DNA of 64,000 nt from Clostridium aestuarii (GCF_026735135.1 NZ_JAPQER010000006.1:122348-186347); one strand, 5' to 3'. Numbered from the stretch's first letter, positions 9,492 to 18,518 are shown. Numbers and translations are program-made. The notes: a model not told the origin generated them from the letters alone.

Positions 9492-10787
9492 TTATTGGTT
9501 TTTTATTTTTTCAACTCTTATAATATTATCTATTTCTTCAACAGTAGGTGATTTTTTCATTTCTTCAATAGCTCTGTTAATATTTCCTTCTAATGTTTCA
9601 TGTGTTATAAATACTAATCCAACATTTTCTTTACCTTTTCCTTTTTGAATAACAGATAAAACACTTATGTCATTTTTTCCTAATATAGATGCCATTTCTG
9701 CTAAAACACCTGGAACATCTTTAACAGTAGCTCTTATATAATATCTTGACTTAGTATTTTCCATATCATTAATGTCTCTAACAATAACATTTTCATCTCT
9801 GTTTTCTTGTGGATTTACTGATAATCCATTTCTTAAAATCGCTATAATATCTCCAACAACAGCACTTCCTGTTGGTAGATCTCCAGCTCCTCTACCATAC
9901 ATCATCAAATCACCAACTGCATTTCCTCTAACTAATATAGCATTAAATGAATCATTTACATTAGCAAGAGGATGTCTTTCTGGTATCATTGTTGGATGTA
10001 CTCTAAGCTCTAAATTTCCATCTATATCTTTAACAAATGCTAATAACTTAATCACATATCCAAGTTCCTTAGCATATTTTATATCCATTGAAGTTATATT
10101 TCTAATTCCTTCTCTATATATCTGATTTACATCTATTTTAGTTTCAAAAGCTAAGGAAGTAAGTATTGCTAATTTATATGCAACATCATATCCTTCTACA
10201 TCTGAAGTAGGATCAGCTTCCGCATATCCTTTTTCTTGTGCTTCCTTTAATGCATCATCAAAACTCGTACCCTCTAAATGCATTTTTGTTAAAATATAAT
10301 TTGTTGTTCCATTTATTATTCCTATCATTTCTTTAATCTTATTTGCAGTTAAGCTATCATTTATTTGATTTATTATTGGTATTCCGCCTGCAACACTTGC
10401 TTCATATTTAAACATTACCCCTTCTTTTTTTACAACACTAAACAATTCTTCTGCACAAGTTGCAATAGCAAATTTATTTGCAGTAACTACATGTTTCTTC
10501 TTTTCCATTGCCTTTATCATATAGTCTTTTGCAGGTTCAATTCCTCCCATTATTTCCACAACAATTTGAATACTGTCATCTTCAAAAATATCATCTGGAT
10601 TTGTAGTTAAAATTCCTTTTGGAACATTTATACCCCTGTCTTTGTTTACATCTCTTACTAATATTTTTGAAACCTCAATATCATAACCAGCTCTCTGTCT
10701 TATTTCCTCTTTGTTAGTATTCAGTATTTTCCAAACCCCTCTGCCTACATTTCCAAGCCCCAGTAAAGCAATTTTTACATTTTTCAT
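9492..10787 (-). CDS. hom: Homoserine dehydrogenase
   Basis: A 431-residue NAD(P)-dependent enzyme reducing aspartate semialdehyde to homoserine, the branch leading to threonine and methionine. The Rossmann loop GLGNVGRGVW (about 10-19), TANKFAIA, the catalytic segment GIINGTTNYILTKM, the SDVEGYD region and a C-terminal ACT domain (about 350-425, RATVKDVPGVLAEMASILG) are visible; the ACT domain usually mediates threonine feedback inhibition. AAGGGGGG precedes the ATG. It sits between a small membrane ORF and thrC. Confidence 0.95.
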   Translation of the reverse strand: MKNVKIALLGLGNVGRGVWKILNTNKEEIRQRAGYDIEVSKILVRDVNKDRGINVPKGILTTNPDDIFEDDSIQIVVEIMGGIEPAKDYMIKAMEKKKHVVTANKFAIATCAEELFSVVKKEGVMFKYEASVAGGIPIINQINDSLTANKIKEMIGIINGTTNYILTKMHLEGTSFDDALKEAQEKGYAEADPTSDVEGYDVAYKLAILTSLAFETKIDVNQIYREGIRNITSMDIKYAKELGYVIKLLAFVKDIDGNLELRVHPTMIPERHPLANVNDSFNAILVRGNAVGDLMMYGRGAGDLPTGSAVVGDIIAILRNGLSVNPQENRDENVIVRDINDMENTKSRYYIRATVKDVPGVLAEMASILGKNDISVLSVIQKGKGKENVGLVFITHETLEGNINRAIEEMKKSPTVEEIDNIIRVEKIKNQ

Positions 10788-10817
10788 ATTAAGCCCCCCT
10801 TAAATTATTTTTTATAT

Positions 10818-10952
10818 TTATATCTTAGCTTCTTCTATAACTTTTCTTTTATATGTCTTGCTATCATATTTTTCAAGCATATCCATACAAGCGAAAGCTA
10901 TAGTTGCTATGATTCCTAATATAATACACCGATTTTCATCACTTATATACAT
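10818..10952 (-). CDS. Small single-pass membrane protein upstream of hom
   Basis: A 44-residue ORF starting MYISDENRCIILG, with one hydrophobic stretch (about residues 9-21) and a basic C-terminus (SKTYKRKVIEEAKI). AAGGA lies at the right distance from the ATG at 10952, and the stop is 30 bp before hom, so it is probably the first gene of the hom-thrC message. The frame stays open for 24 further codons upstream, but those codons read through a predicted terminator hairpin. I do not recognise a family. Confidence 0.5.
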   Translation of the reverse strand: MYISDENRCIILGIIATIAFACMDMLEKYDSKTYKRKVIEEAKI

Positions 10953-11003
10953 TAATGTTTTTTCCTTAATTATAATTTCTAAAGTGTATATAAATACTGA
11001 AAT

Positions 11004-11036
11004 AAAAAAGCCCCGGCAAAGCAAATTGCCTGAGCT
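11004..11036 (-). terminator. Terminator-like hairpin ahead of the hom operon
   Basis: On the minus strand AGCTCAGGCAA pairs with TTGCCGGGGCT (11009-11036) and is followed directly by six T. It lies upstream of the small ORF and hom, so readthrough or antitermination here could control the operon. Confidence 0.7.
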
Positions 11037-11094
11037 ATTGAATATATAAGCATTAACTAAATTTTATCTTGTTAAACAAATTTTCAAAAAACAA

Positions 11095-11124
11095 AATCCG
11101 TTTAAGCAAGCACCTAAACGGATA
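11095..11124 (-). terminator. Intrinsic terminator of the leader RNA
   Basis: ATCCGTTTA and TAAACGGAT form a 9-bp stem followed on the minus strand by a T-rich run. It lies about 30 bases after the stop of the 43-codon leader ORF and ends a transcript of roughly 215 nt that starts near 11309. Confidence 0.75.
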
Positions 11125-11153
11125 TTTTTCACCTATATATTTAAAAGATGGAT

Positions 11154-11285
11154 TCACTTACTTTTATTGATGTTATATTTAATTTTAGATACACTTTTCC
11201 CTAGGACTTGCATTGAACCTGTGGTCCCTGCAATAATGGTATAGGTTTGTGTTAATATAACATCAGATAAAAACATTGTAATCAC
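11154..11285 (-). CDS. 43-codon leader ORF rich in Thr and Ile
   Basis: A short frame (GTG at 11285, alternative ATG at 11276) behind a good GAGGTGAG site. Its centre reads DVILTQTYTIIAGTTGSMQ: five Thr and three Ile within 15 codons, reminiscent of thr-operon leader peptides. It lies upstream of hom-thrC on the same strand and is followed by two successive terminator hairpins. The same bases form a strong RNA stem (11169-11179 with 11254-11264), so the region may act as RNA, as peptide, or both. I do not recognise a protein family. Confidence 0.45.
   Translation of the reverse strand: MITMFLSDVILTQTYTIIAGTTGSMQVLGKSVSKIKYNINKSK
11166..11266 (-). ncRNA. Structured leader RNA upstream of hom-thrC
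   Basis: An 11-bp perfect outer stem joins 11254-11264 and 11169-11179. Inside it ACAC/GTGT (11191-11194 and 11249-11252) and a TTGCA/TGCAA helix can form a nested structure. A promoter is visible upstream and a terminator downstream. No T-box sequence or known riboswitch core was recognised, so the class is unassigned. Confidence 0.45.
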
Positions 11286-11315
11286 TTTTTCTCACCTCTA
11301 AAATTTATTAGACCT

Positions 11316-11344
11316 AGTATATCATAAGTTCACAATAATGTAAA
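11316..11344 (-). promoter_or_regulatory. Sigma-A-type promoter of the hom leader
   Basis: On the minus strand TTTACA (11344-11339) and TATACT (11321-11316) are separated by exactly 17 bp. The predicted start is near 11309, about 15 bases before the GAGGTGAG of the leader ORF. Confidence 0.65.
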
Positions 11345-11456
11345 TATTCTAATTTTCCATATTATCTATATATTATCTTAATAAAAATAGTTATCTTTAA
11401 TTCCTTTTGAAAACAAACATTTGTATAATCTCTATCTAAATAATTAACTATAGCAT

Positions 11457-12593
11457 TTATTTATGAATTCCTTTTATCAACCGCATTACTGATTCAGTTG
11501 TTTTTAAAAGATTTTCTTTGCAGTATATCTTTGCTTCCTCAAAAGGTATAGGTTGAAGATTTGTTGTGAATATTGAAGTAATACCTCTTTCATATACTTT
11601 TTGAGCCTCATCACCAACTGCTCCAACTATAGCTATTACTGGAATATCATATTTTGATGCTTTTTCTGCAATTCCAACTGGCACTTTTCCTCTCAAACTT
11701 TGACCATCTATTTTACCTTCACCTGTTATAATTAAATCTGCATTAGAAATTATTTCATCATATTTTACAATATCTAATACAATTTTTATTCCTGGTTGAA
11801 TCTTTGCTCCTGTGAAAGCCACAAGACCTGCTCCAAGACCTCCTGCTGCACCAGCTCCAGGTATATTTTGAACATCTACACCTAAATCTCTTCCTACTAT
11901 TCCAGCAAAATTCTTTAGATTTTCGTCTAATATTTTTACCATTCTTTCATCAGCACCTTTTTGTGGTGCAAAAATATATGCTGCTCCAGATGTACCAAAT
12001 AATGAGTTATCTACATCACATGCAGCAACTATTGTACAATTCTTAATTCTCTTATCAATACCTGATATATCAATACGTTCTAGCTTTTCCAGACCTCCAC
12101 CATTTAAATAAATCTCTTTATTTCCCTCATCTAAAAACTTCGCCCCTAACGCCGCTGCCATACCAACGCCGCCATCATTAGTAGCACTACCACCTAATCC
12201 TACAATAATATTTGTACAACCTTTGTCTAATGCATCTAAAATCAGCTGTCCTGTTCCATAGGTAGTAGTAAGTAATGGGTTCTTTTTATCTTCTACAAGA
12301 GTAAGCCCTGAAGCTGCGGCCCTCTCTATAACAACTGTTTGCTTGTCTGGTAAAATTCCATAAAAAGCTTCTATTTCTTGAAATAAAGGCCCTTTTACTT
12401 TAACTCTTATTTTTTCTCCTCCAATAGCTGTTAGAAATGCATCCACAGTTCCTTCTCCGCCGTCTGCTATAGGAATTTTTATTACTTGTATCTCTGGAAA
12501 AATATTTTTAATACCTTGCTCAATAATACCGCTTACTTCAATTGAACTCATTGTTCCTTTAAAAGAATCCGGTGAAATAATAATCTTTTTCAA
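11457..12593 (-). CDS. Glycerate kinase
   Basis: A 378-residue glycerate kinase of the GarK/GlxK type, which phosphorylates D-glycerate. The family start IISPDSFKGTMSSIEV, IPIADGGEGTVDAFL, the glycine-rich GLGGSATNDGGVGMAAALG (about 130-148), GAGAAGGLGAGL and the C-terminal ITGEGKIDGQSLRGKVP are all present in order. The product is 2- or 3-phosphoglycerate depending on subclass, which I cannot decide from sequence alone. The start is TTG behind AAGGGGGAA. It follows the WG-repeat lipoprotein on the same strand with a 49-bp gap. Confidence 0.93.
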   Translation of the reverse strand: MKKIIISPDSFKGTMSSIEVSGIIEQGIKNIFPEIQVIKIPIADGGEGTVDAFLTAIGGEKIRVKVKGPLFQEIEAFYGILPDKQTVVIERAAASGLTLVEDKKNPLLTTTYGTGQLILDALDKGCTNIIVGLGGSATNDGGVGMAAALGAKFLDEGNKEIYLNGGGLEKLERIDISGIDKRIKNCTIVAACDVDNSLFGTSGAAYIFAPQKGADERMVKILDENLKNFAGIVGRDLGVDVQNIPGAGAAGGLGAGLVAFTGAKIQPGIKIVLDIVKYDEIISNADLIITGEGKIDGQSLRGKVPVGIAEKASKYDIPVIAIVGAVGDEAQKVYERGITSIFTTNLQPIPFEEAKIYCKENLLKTTESVMRLIKGIHK

Positions 12594-12642
12594 AGTTATT
12601 CCCCCTTATTATTTAATCAAAAACTCAATTTTATCTTAGTAT

Positions 12643-13827
12643 TTATCTTTCGTTTTTAATCCTAATTTCCTTCTTACCACTGAAAATAATTTTTCCTTCT
12701 TTATTTACATATCCTATTTCATCATTTAATTCAAATTTACATAATCCGTAGGAAAACTTATATACATAATCAAACTGCGGTTTTATTATTATATTACCAT
12801 CTTTATCAATAAAACCCCATTTACTATTTATTTCAATTGCAACTAATCCTTCTGAAAAACTTTTAACACTATAAAATTTAGGTTTTATTACTATATTTCC
12901 ACTTTTATCAGTAAAACCCCATTTATTATTTATTTTAACTGCTGCTAAATCTTCTGAAAAACCTCTCATACCATCAAATTTAGGTTCTATAATGATTTTT
13001 CCATTACTATCTATCAAACCCCATTTGTGATCTATCTTAAATTCTTCTATCCCTTGCGAAAAGTCACACATACGAACACAATCAAATTCAGGTGCTATTG
13101 CAAAATTTCCCTTTTTATCAATATATCCACCCTTTTTATTTCTTTTAATAAATGCTAACCCCTTTGAAAAATCACCCATAATAATCGAATCAAATTGGGG
13201 GGAGATTACCATATCTCCTTTAGTATCAATATACCCACCCTTACCATTTACGATAACCGAAGCTAATCCTTCTGAAAAAGCACCAACGCTTTCAAATTTC
13301 GGTTTTATTATTATTTCACCAGTTTTATCAATAAATCCCCATTTATTATCTATTTTAACTGAAGCTAATCCCTCTGAAAAGTATCCAATATTATTAAATT
13401 GAGGCTTAATAACAACTCGCCCCTTATTATTCATAAATCCCCAATGATTATCCTGCAATATTGCAATTAGTCCTTCTTCAAAGCCGCCATAAAATTGTTC
13501 ATACTGAGGTTTTACTATATACTTTCCTTTATTATCAATCATACCCCACTTTTTATTCAAAATAACTAAAGCAACTCCTTCTGAAAAATCCCATGCTATA
13601 TCAAATTGCGGCTCCACTATAATCTTTCCTTCTTTATTAATGTATCCATCCTTAACCTTACCATCTGCTTCTACTCTAGAAATAGGATATAAAACATATT
13701 CTTCTTTCAGTTCATTGCTTGCTTCTAATTTCTTTTCTACTTTCACTAAACGACCTTTTTTTGATTGATTACATCCAACAAGCATAAAGCTTAATATAAT
13801 TACTAATAATAAATTTATTTTTCTCAT
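12643..13827 (-). CDS. WG-repeat lipoprotein
   Basis: A 394-residue secreted lipoprotein. Residues 1-19 are a lipoprotein signal with lipobox LVGC, so Cys19 should be acylated. The rest is about ten WG (KWG) repeats of roughly 33 residues, each with the pattern KWGFIDKxGxIVIKPxFDxxxxFSEGLAxVxIN; several copies have GGYID instead of WGFID. The repeats are thought to form a beta-propeller or solenoid surface and usually mediate binding. No enzyme motif is visible. Some repeats are slightly longer and carry MGDFSKGL or MCDFSQGI. It is the last chromosomal gene before the inserted element. Confidence 0.9.
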   Translation of the reverse strand: MRKINLLLVIILSFMLVGCNQSKKGRLVKVEKKLEASNELKEEYVLYPISRVEADGKVKDGYINKEGKIIVEPQFDIAWDFSEGVALVILNKKWGMIDNKGKYIVKPQYEQFYGGFEEGLIAILQDNHWGFMNNKGRVVIKPQFNNIGYFSEGLASVKIDNKWGFIDKTGEIIIKPKFESVGAFSEGLASVIVNGKGGYIDTKGDMVISPQFDSIIMGDFSKGLAFIKRNKKGGYIDKKGNFAIAPEFDCVRMCDFSQGIEEFKIDHKWGLIDSNGKIIIEPKFDGMRGFSEDLAAVKINNKWGFTDKSGNIVIKPKFYSVKSFSEGLVAIEINSKWGFIDKDGNIIIKPQFDYVYKFSYGLCKFELNDEIGYVNKEGKIIFSGKKEIRIKNER

Positions 13828-13975
13828 TTTTCTTCTCCCTAGTCAATCATTAATTATCTTTTAGTACCTTCTTTTCTTTCCTATTATATACTTCTTATTT
13901 TAATATTTTTCTAACTTCAACCATTCTCAACAATAGTATATATTTTAGATAATCCTAAAATAAAATATGTTTAAA

Positions 13976-14008
13976 AAAATGATGATATTAATAAAATATC
14001 ATCATTTT
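13976..14008. terminator. Terminator hairpin flanking the insertion
   Basis: 14-bp perfect arms (13976-13989 and 13995-14008) around a 5-base loop, with A and T runs. Before the element integrated this would have been about 90 bp beyond the 3' end of tRNA-Thr. Confidence 0.65.
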
Positions 14009-14095
14009 AAAACATAGCTAAAAATTAAAATATAGCTTTACACAACAAATCAGCTAAAACTTTCAATTCTCAACTTTCAATTTTTAATTAATTTT

Positions 14096-14146
14096 TGGTG
14101 CTCCTGAGGTGACTCGAACACCCGACCTACTGATTACGAATCAGTT
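14096..14146 (-). repeat. attL: tRNA-Thr 3' fragment
   Basis: 51 bp matching 28523-28573 with one difference. It covers the tRNA from the 3' CCA through the T arm and variable loop to the 5' side of the anticodon stem, and then diverges. It marks the distal end of the element. Confidence 0.93.
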
Positions 14147-14153
14147 CTATGAC

Positions 14154-14241
14154 TTAATTTCTATTAATCTTTGTTAACTCCTATTTATATAAAAGCTAGT
14201 ATTTACAACAGTTAAGAGGATATCAATTTAATTTCTATTAA
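14154..14241 (+). repeat. 14-bp direct repeat pair near attL
   Basis: TTAATTTCTATTAA occurs at 14154-14167 and again at 14228-14241, 74 bp apart. Its position between attL and the arm-like repeat suggests a recombination-protein site; it may also be chance in A+T-rich DNA. Confidence 0.45.
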
Positions 14242-14271
14242 CATATATTCATATTGATTTTGGATTGTTAT

Positions 14272-14289
14272 GTTAGCAAAATGTTAGCA
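14272..14289 (+). repeat. Arm-type integrase site candidate, left
   Basis: GTTAGCAAAATGTTAGCA is itself a tandem repeat of GTTAGCA and matches 16 of 18 bases of the copy at 28435-28452 near the other end of the element, in the same orientation. Confidence 0.6.
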
Positions 14290-14583
14290 TGAATAATATA
14301 TTGTACTGACAATACTTTACCATATAAATTATTTATTAGCTATTTAAATATAACTAACTCCTACTTCATTATTACAATTGCTATTAATATATCTATTTCT
14401 ATAAATATTTTGTATATTATAACCCCAATACACATTATAATGATCTTATTAATGAATCTATAAGAACATTTTATTTTAAATATAAAAAAAGTAAGAAGAT
14501 GTAATAACTCTCACTTTTTTATAGTATAAGATTTTCTATTTATTATACAGCTCATCTTATTAAAATACGGTTTTCAAAATAAA
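14290..14583. other. Noncoding DNA at the left end of the element
   Basis: A+T-rich DNA with no convincing ORF. At 14484-14521 an A-run/T-run hairpin (AAAAAAGT with ACTTTTTT) probably terminates the HrgA-like gene. Confidence 0.5.
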
Positions 14584-15543
14584 CTATATCTCTATTCCTT
14601 TTTCTTGTATATATCCTATCATTTTGTCATCTTTCTTAACTTCATCATATTTACTTTTTACTTTTCCTATTTTAAAGTCTTCCGTTATATCTTTAAAAAA
14701 CCTTTCAAAATCATGATTTTCTTCTATTAATCTATCAATTGTTGTCCAATCCAATTCATTCTTTTCTTTCGCAGGTAAGACTATTTCACTTTGGGAAATA
14801 TCTTCATGATTTAGTCTTATTAAACCTATTCCAAATGCATTATTTAATCTTTGTAATTCATTCGCAAAATCTGAATCATCTTCCAAATCTAAACATACCA
14901 AATATCCTTCATTAGCCCAACTTGAATTTGAAACTGCTTGAAAATAATATTGTCTAAGGTTTGAAAAGCCTATTTTTATTTTCATTTCAAACGAATAAAT
15001 CTTTATTGAGTTAACAGATAAAGCTCTTTGAACTTCTGTTGTTAGGTTATCAAAATCTTGAAATGGAAAATACACACTAACTATATCAGGATGTAACCAC
15101 TCATTTTTACCTTTCTTTCCTTTACTAGAAATTTCATGATATATAGTTCTTGAATAAGCTTTAAAGTGCAAATCTTCATTTACAAATTTAACTAGTAAGG
15201 GATGTAAATCTCTTTCTTTAAATCTACCTCTTATATTTTCTGATTCTTTTTCAACTTTTTCCAGCTTTTGTTCTAATATTTGTCTATTTTCTTTATTAAA
15301 ATATTTTTTTAAGTAAAATCTAGTAGGTCTTTTACCTACTTTTACATATTGAGAATTACTATTATCTCTTATATCTACATAAATTCTTGCTGCTATAGTC
15401 TTCCAAGGAGTTTTGCCTTTACTATTAACTTTTTTGTCTAACCTTTGTTTAACTGCATACTCCCAAATTTCCTTTTCAGACAATGGTTTTTTTACTTCTT
15501 CAAATATATCATTTATTAAATCAAAAAATGTATATCCAATCAT
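14584..15543 (-). CDS. HrgA-like protein: HARE-HTH plus PD-(D/E)XK nuclease domain
   Basis: A 319-residue protein. Residues about 1-80 are a HARE-HTH winged helix (TFFDLINDIFEEVKKPLSEKEIW, then TIAARIYVDIR and a C-terminal RPTRFYLKK), a domain common in restriction systems. After a charged helix (about 85-110) the rest resembles COG2958/HrgA, with LHPDIVSV (Asp about 153) and YSFEMKIKI (Glu about 186, Lys about 188) forming a plausible PD-(D/E)XK active site. In Helicobacter hrgA replaces a restriction gene beside a methyltransferase. Here it follows two methyltransferase genes but is separated by 263 bp containing a terminator-like hairpin. Start ATG 15543, behind AGGTGG. Nuclease activity is inferred. 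Confidence 0.75.
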   Translation of the reverse strand: MIGYTFFDLINDIFEEVKKPLSEKEIWEYAVKQRLDKKVNSKGKTPWKTIAARIYVDIRDNSNSQYVKVGKRPTRFYLKKYFNKENRQILEQKLEKVEKESENIRGRFKERDLHPLLVKFVNEDLHFKAYSRTIYHEISSKGKKGKNEWLHPDIVSVYFPFQDFDNLTTEVQRALSVNSIKIYSFEMKIKIGFSNLRQYYFQAVSNSSWANEGYLVCLDLEDDSDFANELQRLNNAFGIGLIRLNHEDISQSEIVLPAKEKNELDWTTIDRLIEENHDFERFFKDITEDFKIGKVKSKYDEVKKDDKMIGYIQEKGIEI

Positions 15544-15671
15544 ATGTTCCACCTACATAAATTCATATTTATTCTAATTTAGTTTTTTCTGGTCTATATA
15601 TTGTTCAGTTAACTTTAAAACTTATTATATAACTTATATAAAATATGTTTTAAAGTTGTCTTATTACAAAT

Positions 15672-15716
15672 AAAAAACCCTTTAAATCTATATACTTATA
15701 CAGTTAAGGGTATTTT
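15672..15716 (-). terminator. Terminator after the methyltransferase pair
   Basis: On the minus strand ACCCTTAA-type and AAAGGGTT arms flank a loop of about 20 bases and are followed by a T run. It separates the methyltransferase genes from the HrgA-like gene. Confidence 0.5.
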
Positions 15717-15806
15717 TACTCTTTTTCAAGTATTATTCATTATTTTGTGAATTACTTACAATATGCACTAATTCTTATGTTACATTATTATTTGAATTTT
15801 TATACA

Positions 15807-16955
15807 TTAATCTATTTTTATAGTTTCAAAATATTTATAGCCATTGCCACCTTGCCAATTTACTAATACTGATATACCTTTTTGCTCACCATTAATAACT
15901 TGTTTTAATCTAGGTACTACTAAATCAAATACTTGATTTCCTCTTTCAATTCCAATATAACTTCTTTTCATCTTATGTGCTACTGCAGCAGTTGTCCCTG
16001 AACCTAAAAAACTGTCTAATATCAAATCACCTTCATTTGATGCAATTTCTAGGATTCTTTTTATTAATTCCTCAGGCTTTGGTGTATCAAATACTTTTTC
16101 TTTTGGGAATAAACTTAATATATGTTTTTTTGCACATTTAGTTGTTCCAACTTCATTTCCAAACCAAAGAGTTTCTGGAGTAATTCCATCTTTTCTATCA
16201 CTTAAAAACTTTTTAATTCTAGGAACACCATTTCCATTTTTTCCAAACCATATATTATTATTATTAATTTCCTTCTCCATTTTTTCTTTATTATAAGCCC
16301 AACATCTTCCTTTGGGTAACTTATGTACTTTTCCATTAGGAGCAGTCACTTCATAAAATTGACTTGCAACAGCGTGTCCTGATTGTACATGTGCTGATAC
16401 TGATTGCCATGGACCTCGAACATCATTATCTGGATTTTTGTATCTTTTTAATACTTCTTCAGTAATCGGTAATAGATTACGTGTATTCTTAAATTCTTGA
16501 GGATTTTTTGCATATACAAGTATATACTCATGATTATTTGAAAATGTGTTTCTATTTTCGCGTGTTGTTCTATGTTGCCATATTATTGTAGTAATGAAAT
16601 TTTTTCTTCCAAATACTTTATCTGCTATAACCTTTAGATAATGTACTTCTTTATCATCTATGGAAATCCATATACTCCCATCATTACTCAATAATTTTTC
16701 TAGTTTTATTAGAACGCTAACTATGTCATTAATCCACTTCTCATGTTCCTGGTCATCATCATAATGATTATATGTTTCTCCATTATTATATGGAGGATCT
16801 ATATATATACATTTAATCTTATTTTCATAATTATCTTCTAATAATTCTAATGCTATCCTATTATCGCCATGGATTATTATATTTTCAGTATTTTCTTCTC
16901 CATAAGAATTTTCTTTACAGTATTTAAATTTATACATTTCTTTTGTACTAGTCAT
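15807..16955 (-). CDS. Site-specific DNA methyltransferase, beta class (type III Mod-like)
   Basis: A 382-residue amino-methyltransferase. The catalytic motif IV DPPY (residues 53-56, CIYIDPPYNNG) comes first and the AdoMet motif FLGSG (about 316-320) last, so it is the beta order; the long middle part (about 100-300) is the likely target recognition region. The N-terminal IIIHGDNRIALELL and WINDIVSVL also match type III Mod-like enzymes. It would methylate adenine N6 or cytosine N4 in DNA. The start overlaps the end of the D12-type methyltransferase by 8 bp (GGAG then ATG), so the two are translated together. No Res helicase is nearby. Confidence 0.88.
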   Translation of the reverse strand: MTSTKEMYKFKYCKENSYGEENTENIIIHGDNRIALELLEDNYENKIKCIYIDPPYNNGETYNHYDDDQEHEKWINDIVSVLIKLEKLLSNDGSIWISIDDKEVHYLKVIADKVFGRKNFITTIIWQHRTTRENRNTFSNNHEYILVYAKNPQEFKNTRNLLPITEEVLKRYKNPDNDVRGPWQSVSAHVQSGHAVASQFYEVTAPNGKVHKLPKGRCWAYNKEKMEKEINNNNIWFGKNGNGVPRIKKFLSDRKDGITPETLWFGNEVGTTKCAKKHILSLFPKEKVFDTPKPEELIKRILEIASNEGDLILDSFLGSGTTAAVAHKMKRSYIGIERGNQVFDLVVPRLKQVINGEQKGISVLVNWQGGNGYKYFETIKID

Positions 16956-18396
16956 TTTTTACTCCTTTATTAATAGAATCTTTGCATACTATTAACAGTT
17001 CTGCATTATAGTTAATTTCAAAATTTTTATCATTCTTATTTAATTTACTATGCGAAAACTCTCCAACCGAAACTATTTCTATACTGCTAAAGTATTGCTT
17101 CGCTATTTGCTCAATTTGATTTATAGACAATACTCTAGGCGTGCTTTTTTTTGACTCATCAAATGGTGAATAAGATAATATTAGTGTTGCATTTATCTTA
17201 CTTACTTTTTGAAACATACTATTAAAAGCATCATATGATTTGCTTTTAATTGAAAATGGAGACTGATGTCTATCTTCCCTATACATTCCTCTACTTATTT
17301 TTTTGTGTCCTTTTACTACATTCATTGATAACTTTGGATTATCTCTTAAACATATAGTTTCAAGAACATGATAATATCGACTATAATGATATCTTGTATA
17401 TGGAGGATCTGCGTATACTACTTTTACATTATCATCTAACTTCTCTAAAATATCAGCGTAATCCCCTTTAAATACTTTATGATTTTTAAACATTTTTTCT
17501 TGACTTAAATATATGTTTAACCATTTTTCATAACATTGAAAAACCTCGATTGTTCTATCTTTTTTTACTCTTTTTAATATATTTTTTTTGGGTGTTCCAT
17601 CTGCATTTCTAGCCTTTATTGGTTGAGCAAATTGTTTACCCACAGTATTTACCACATCACTTACAGTGCTTAATAAAGCTGCTAAATACGTATCAATATA
17701 TATATCTTCTAAATTGAAAATTTGCTCTAAAATACAGTCGATTTCAACGGCTTGCTTATATGAAAAGTATAGTCCTCCAAAATATCTTACAACTAAAGCT
17801 TGTGAACCTTTATTAAAATTTAGTTCTTTCATCTTATTTATACATTTATCCATTATACTACTTAATTTCATAGATATATTATCTTTATATCCATACTCAT
17901 ATGAAATTATTGAACCATTATCTAACAAATCACAGATTGGTTCTAAATCTCCTAATTCTCCTCTTTTTATACAACTTTTTTCATATTGTTCTAAGTCATC
18001 AAAACACTTTTTTAATCTAATACTATGATTTGAACTTTTACACATTTCCATAAACTCAGAAACTGAATACTTACTTTGATTAGGATTTAATAGTGCTGAA
18101 CATAATACTCTTGAATATTCCTGTATATCAACTGATATCACTGGTCTATAAAATGATAAATACTTTGAAACTGTACCTGATCCTGCAAACAAATCACATA
18201 CCGTTCCTTTTGTATCATCAACTTCATCTATAACATCATTTATTATTTCAAGTAACCTTAATTTACTTCCAAGATAATGAATAGGTCTTATTGGTGTATT
18301 CTTATCACTATCTTCAAACAAATTTAGCTGCAGATTATTACTATTTTTATTTAGTTCTTTACCTAAATAAGTTTCTTTATTCAACGTTTCTTTCAT
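16948..18396 (-). CDS. Adenine-specific DNA methyltransferase, alpha/D12 class
   Basis: A 482-residue methyltransferase in the alpha order: IHYLGSKLRLLE and the AdoMet motif DLFAGSG (68-74) precede the catalytic DPPY (330-333, YADPPYTRYHYSRYYHVLE). This matches the COG3392 group of N6-adenine methyltransferases. The roughly 250 residues in between should hold target recognition. It is coupled to the beta-class enzyme by an 8-bp overlap. Two methyltransferases of different classes suggest that each protects one strand of an asymmetric target, as in some type IIS systems. TTAGGAG precedes the ATG. Confidence 0.88.
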   Translation of the reverse strand: MKETLNKETYLGKELNKNSNNLQLNLFEDSDKNTPIRPIHYLGSKLRLLEIINDVIDEVDDTKGTVCDLFAGSGTVSKYLSFYRPVISVDIQEYSRVLCSALLNPNQSKYSVSEFMEMCKSSNHSIRLKKCFDDLEQYEKSCIKRGELGDLEPICDLLDNGSIISYEYGYKDNISMKLSSIMDKCINKMKELNFNKGSQALVVRYFGGLYFSYKQAVEIDCILEQIFNLEDIYIDTYLAALLSTVSDVVNTVGKQFAQPIKARNADGTPKKNILKRVKKDRTIEVFQCYEKWLNIYLSQEKMFKNHKVFKGDYADILEKLDDNVKVVYADPPYTRYHYSRYYHVLETICLRDNPKLSMNVVKGHKKISRGMYREDRHQSPFSIKSKSYDAFNSMFQKVSKINATLILSYSPFDESKKSTPRVLSINQIEQIAKQYFSSIEIVSVGEFSHSKLNKNDKNFEINYNAELLIVCKDSINKGVKND

Positions 18397-18518
18397 ATAA
18401 AACTCCTAACTTATTTTGTCAATCTGTTAAGTTATATGAACATTTCTCTTCTCACTCCTAGGAAATATACTAAGTTTGATAACACACAAATATTCACAAT
18501 AAAAAATAAAGAAGAACA

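Noticed and set aside
11154..11344. T-box or known riboswitch ahead of hom
   Set aside because: No AGGGTGGNACCGCG T-box core, no specifier loop pattern, and no match to c-di-GMP, SAM, lysine or purine cores that I know; kept as an unassigned structured leader.
14096..14146. Second tRNA-Thr gene at the left end
   Set aside because: Only the 3' 51 bases match; the D arm and 5' acceptor strand are absent, so it is an att copy rather than a tRNA.
15807..16955. Complete type III restriction system
   Set aside because: The Mod-like methyltransferase has no Res helicase-nuclease neighbour; the PLD protein and HrgA-like protein are the only nuclease candidates.
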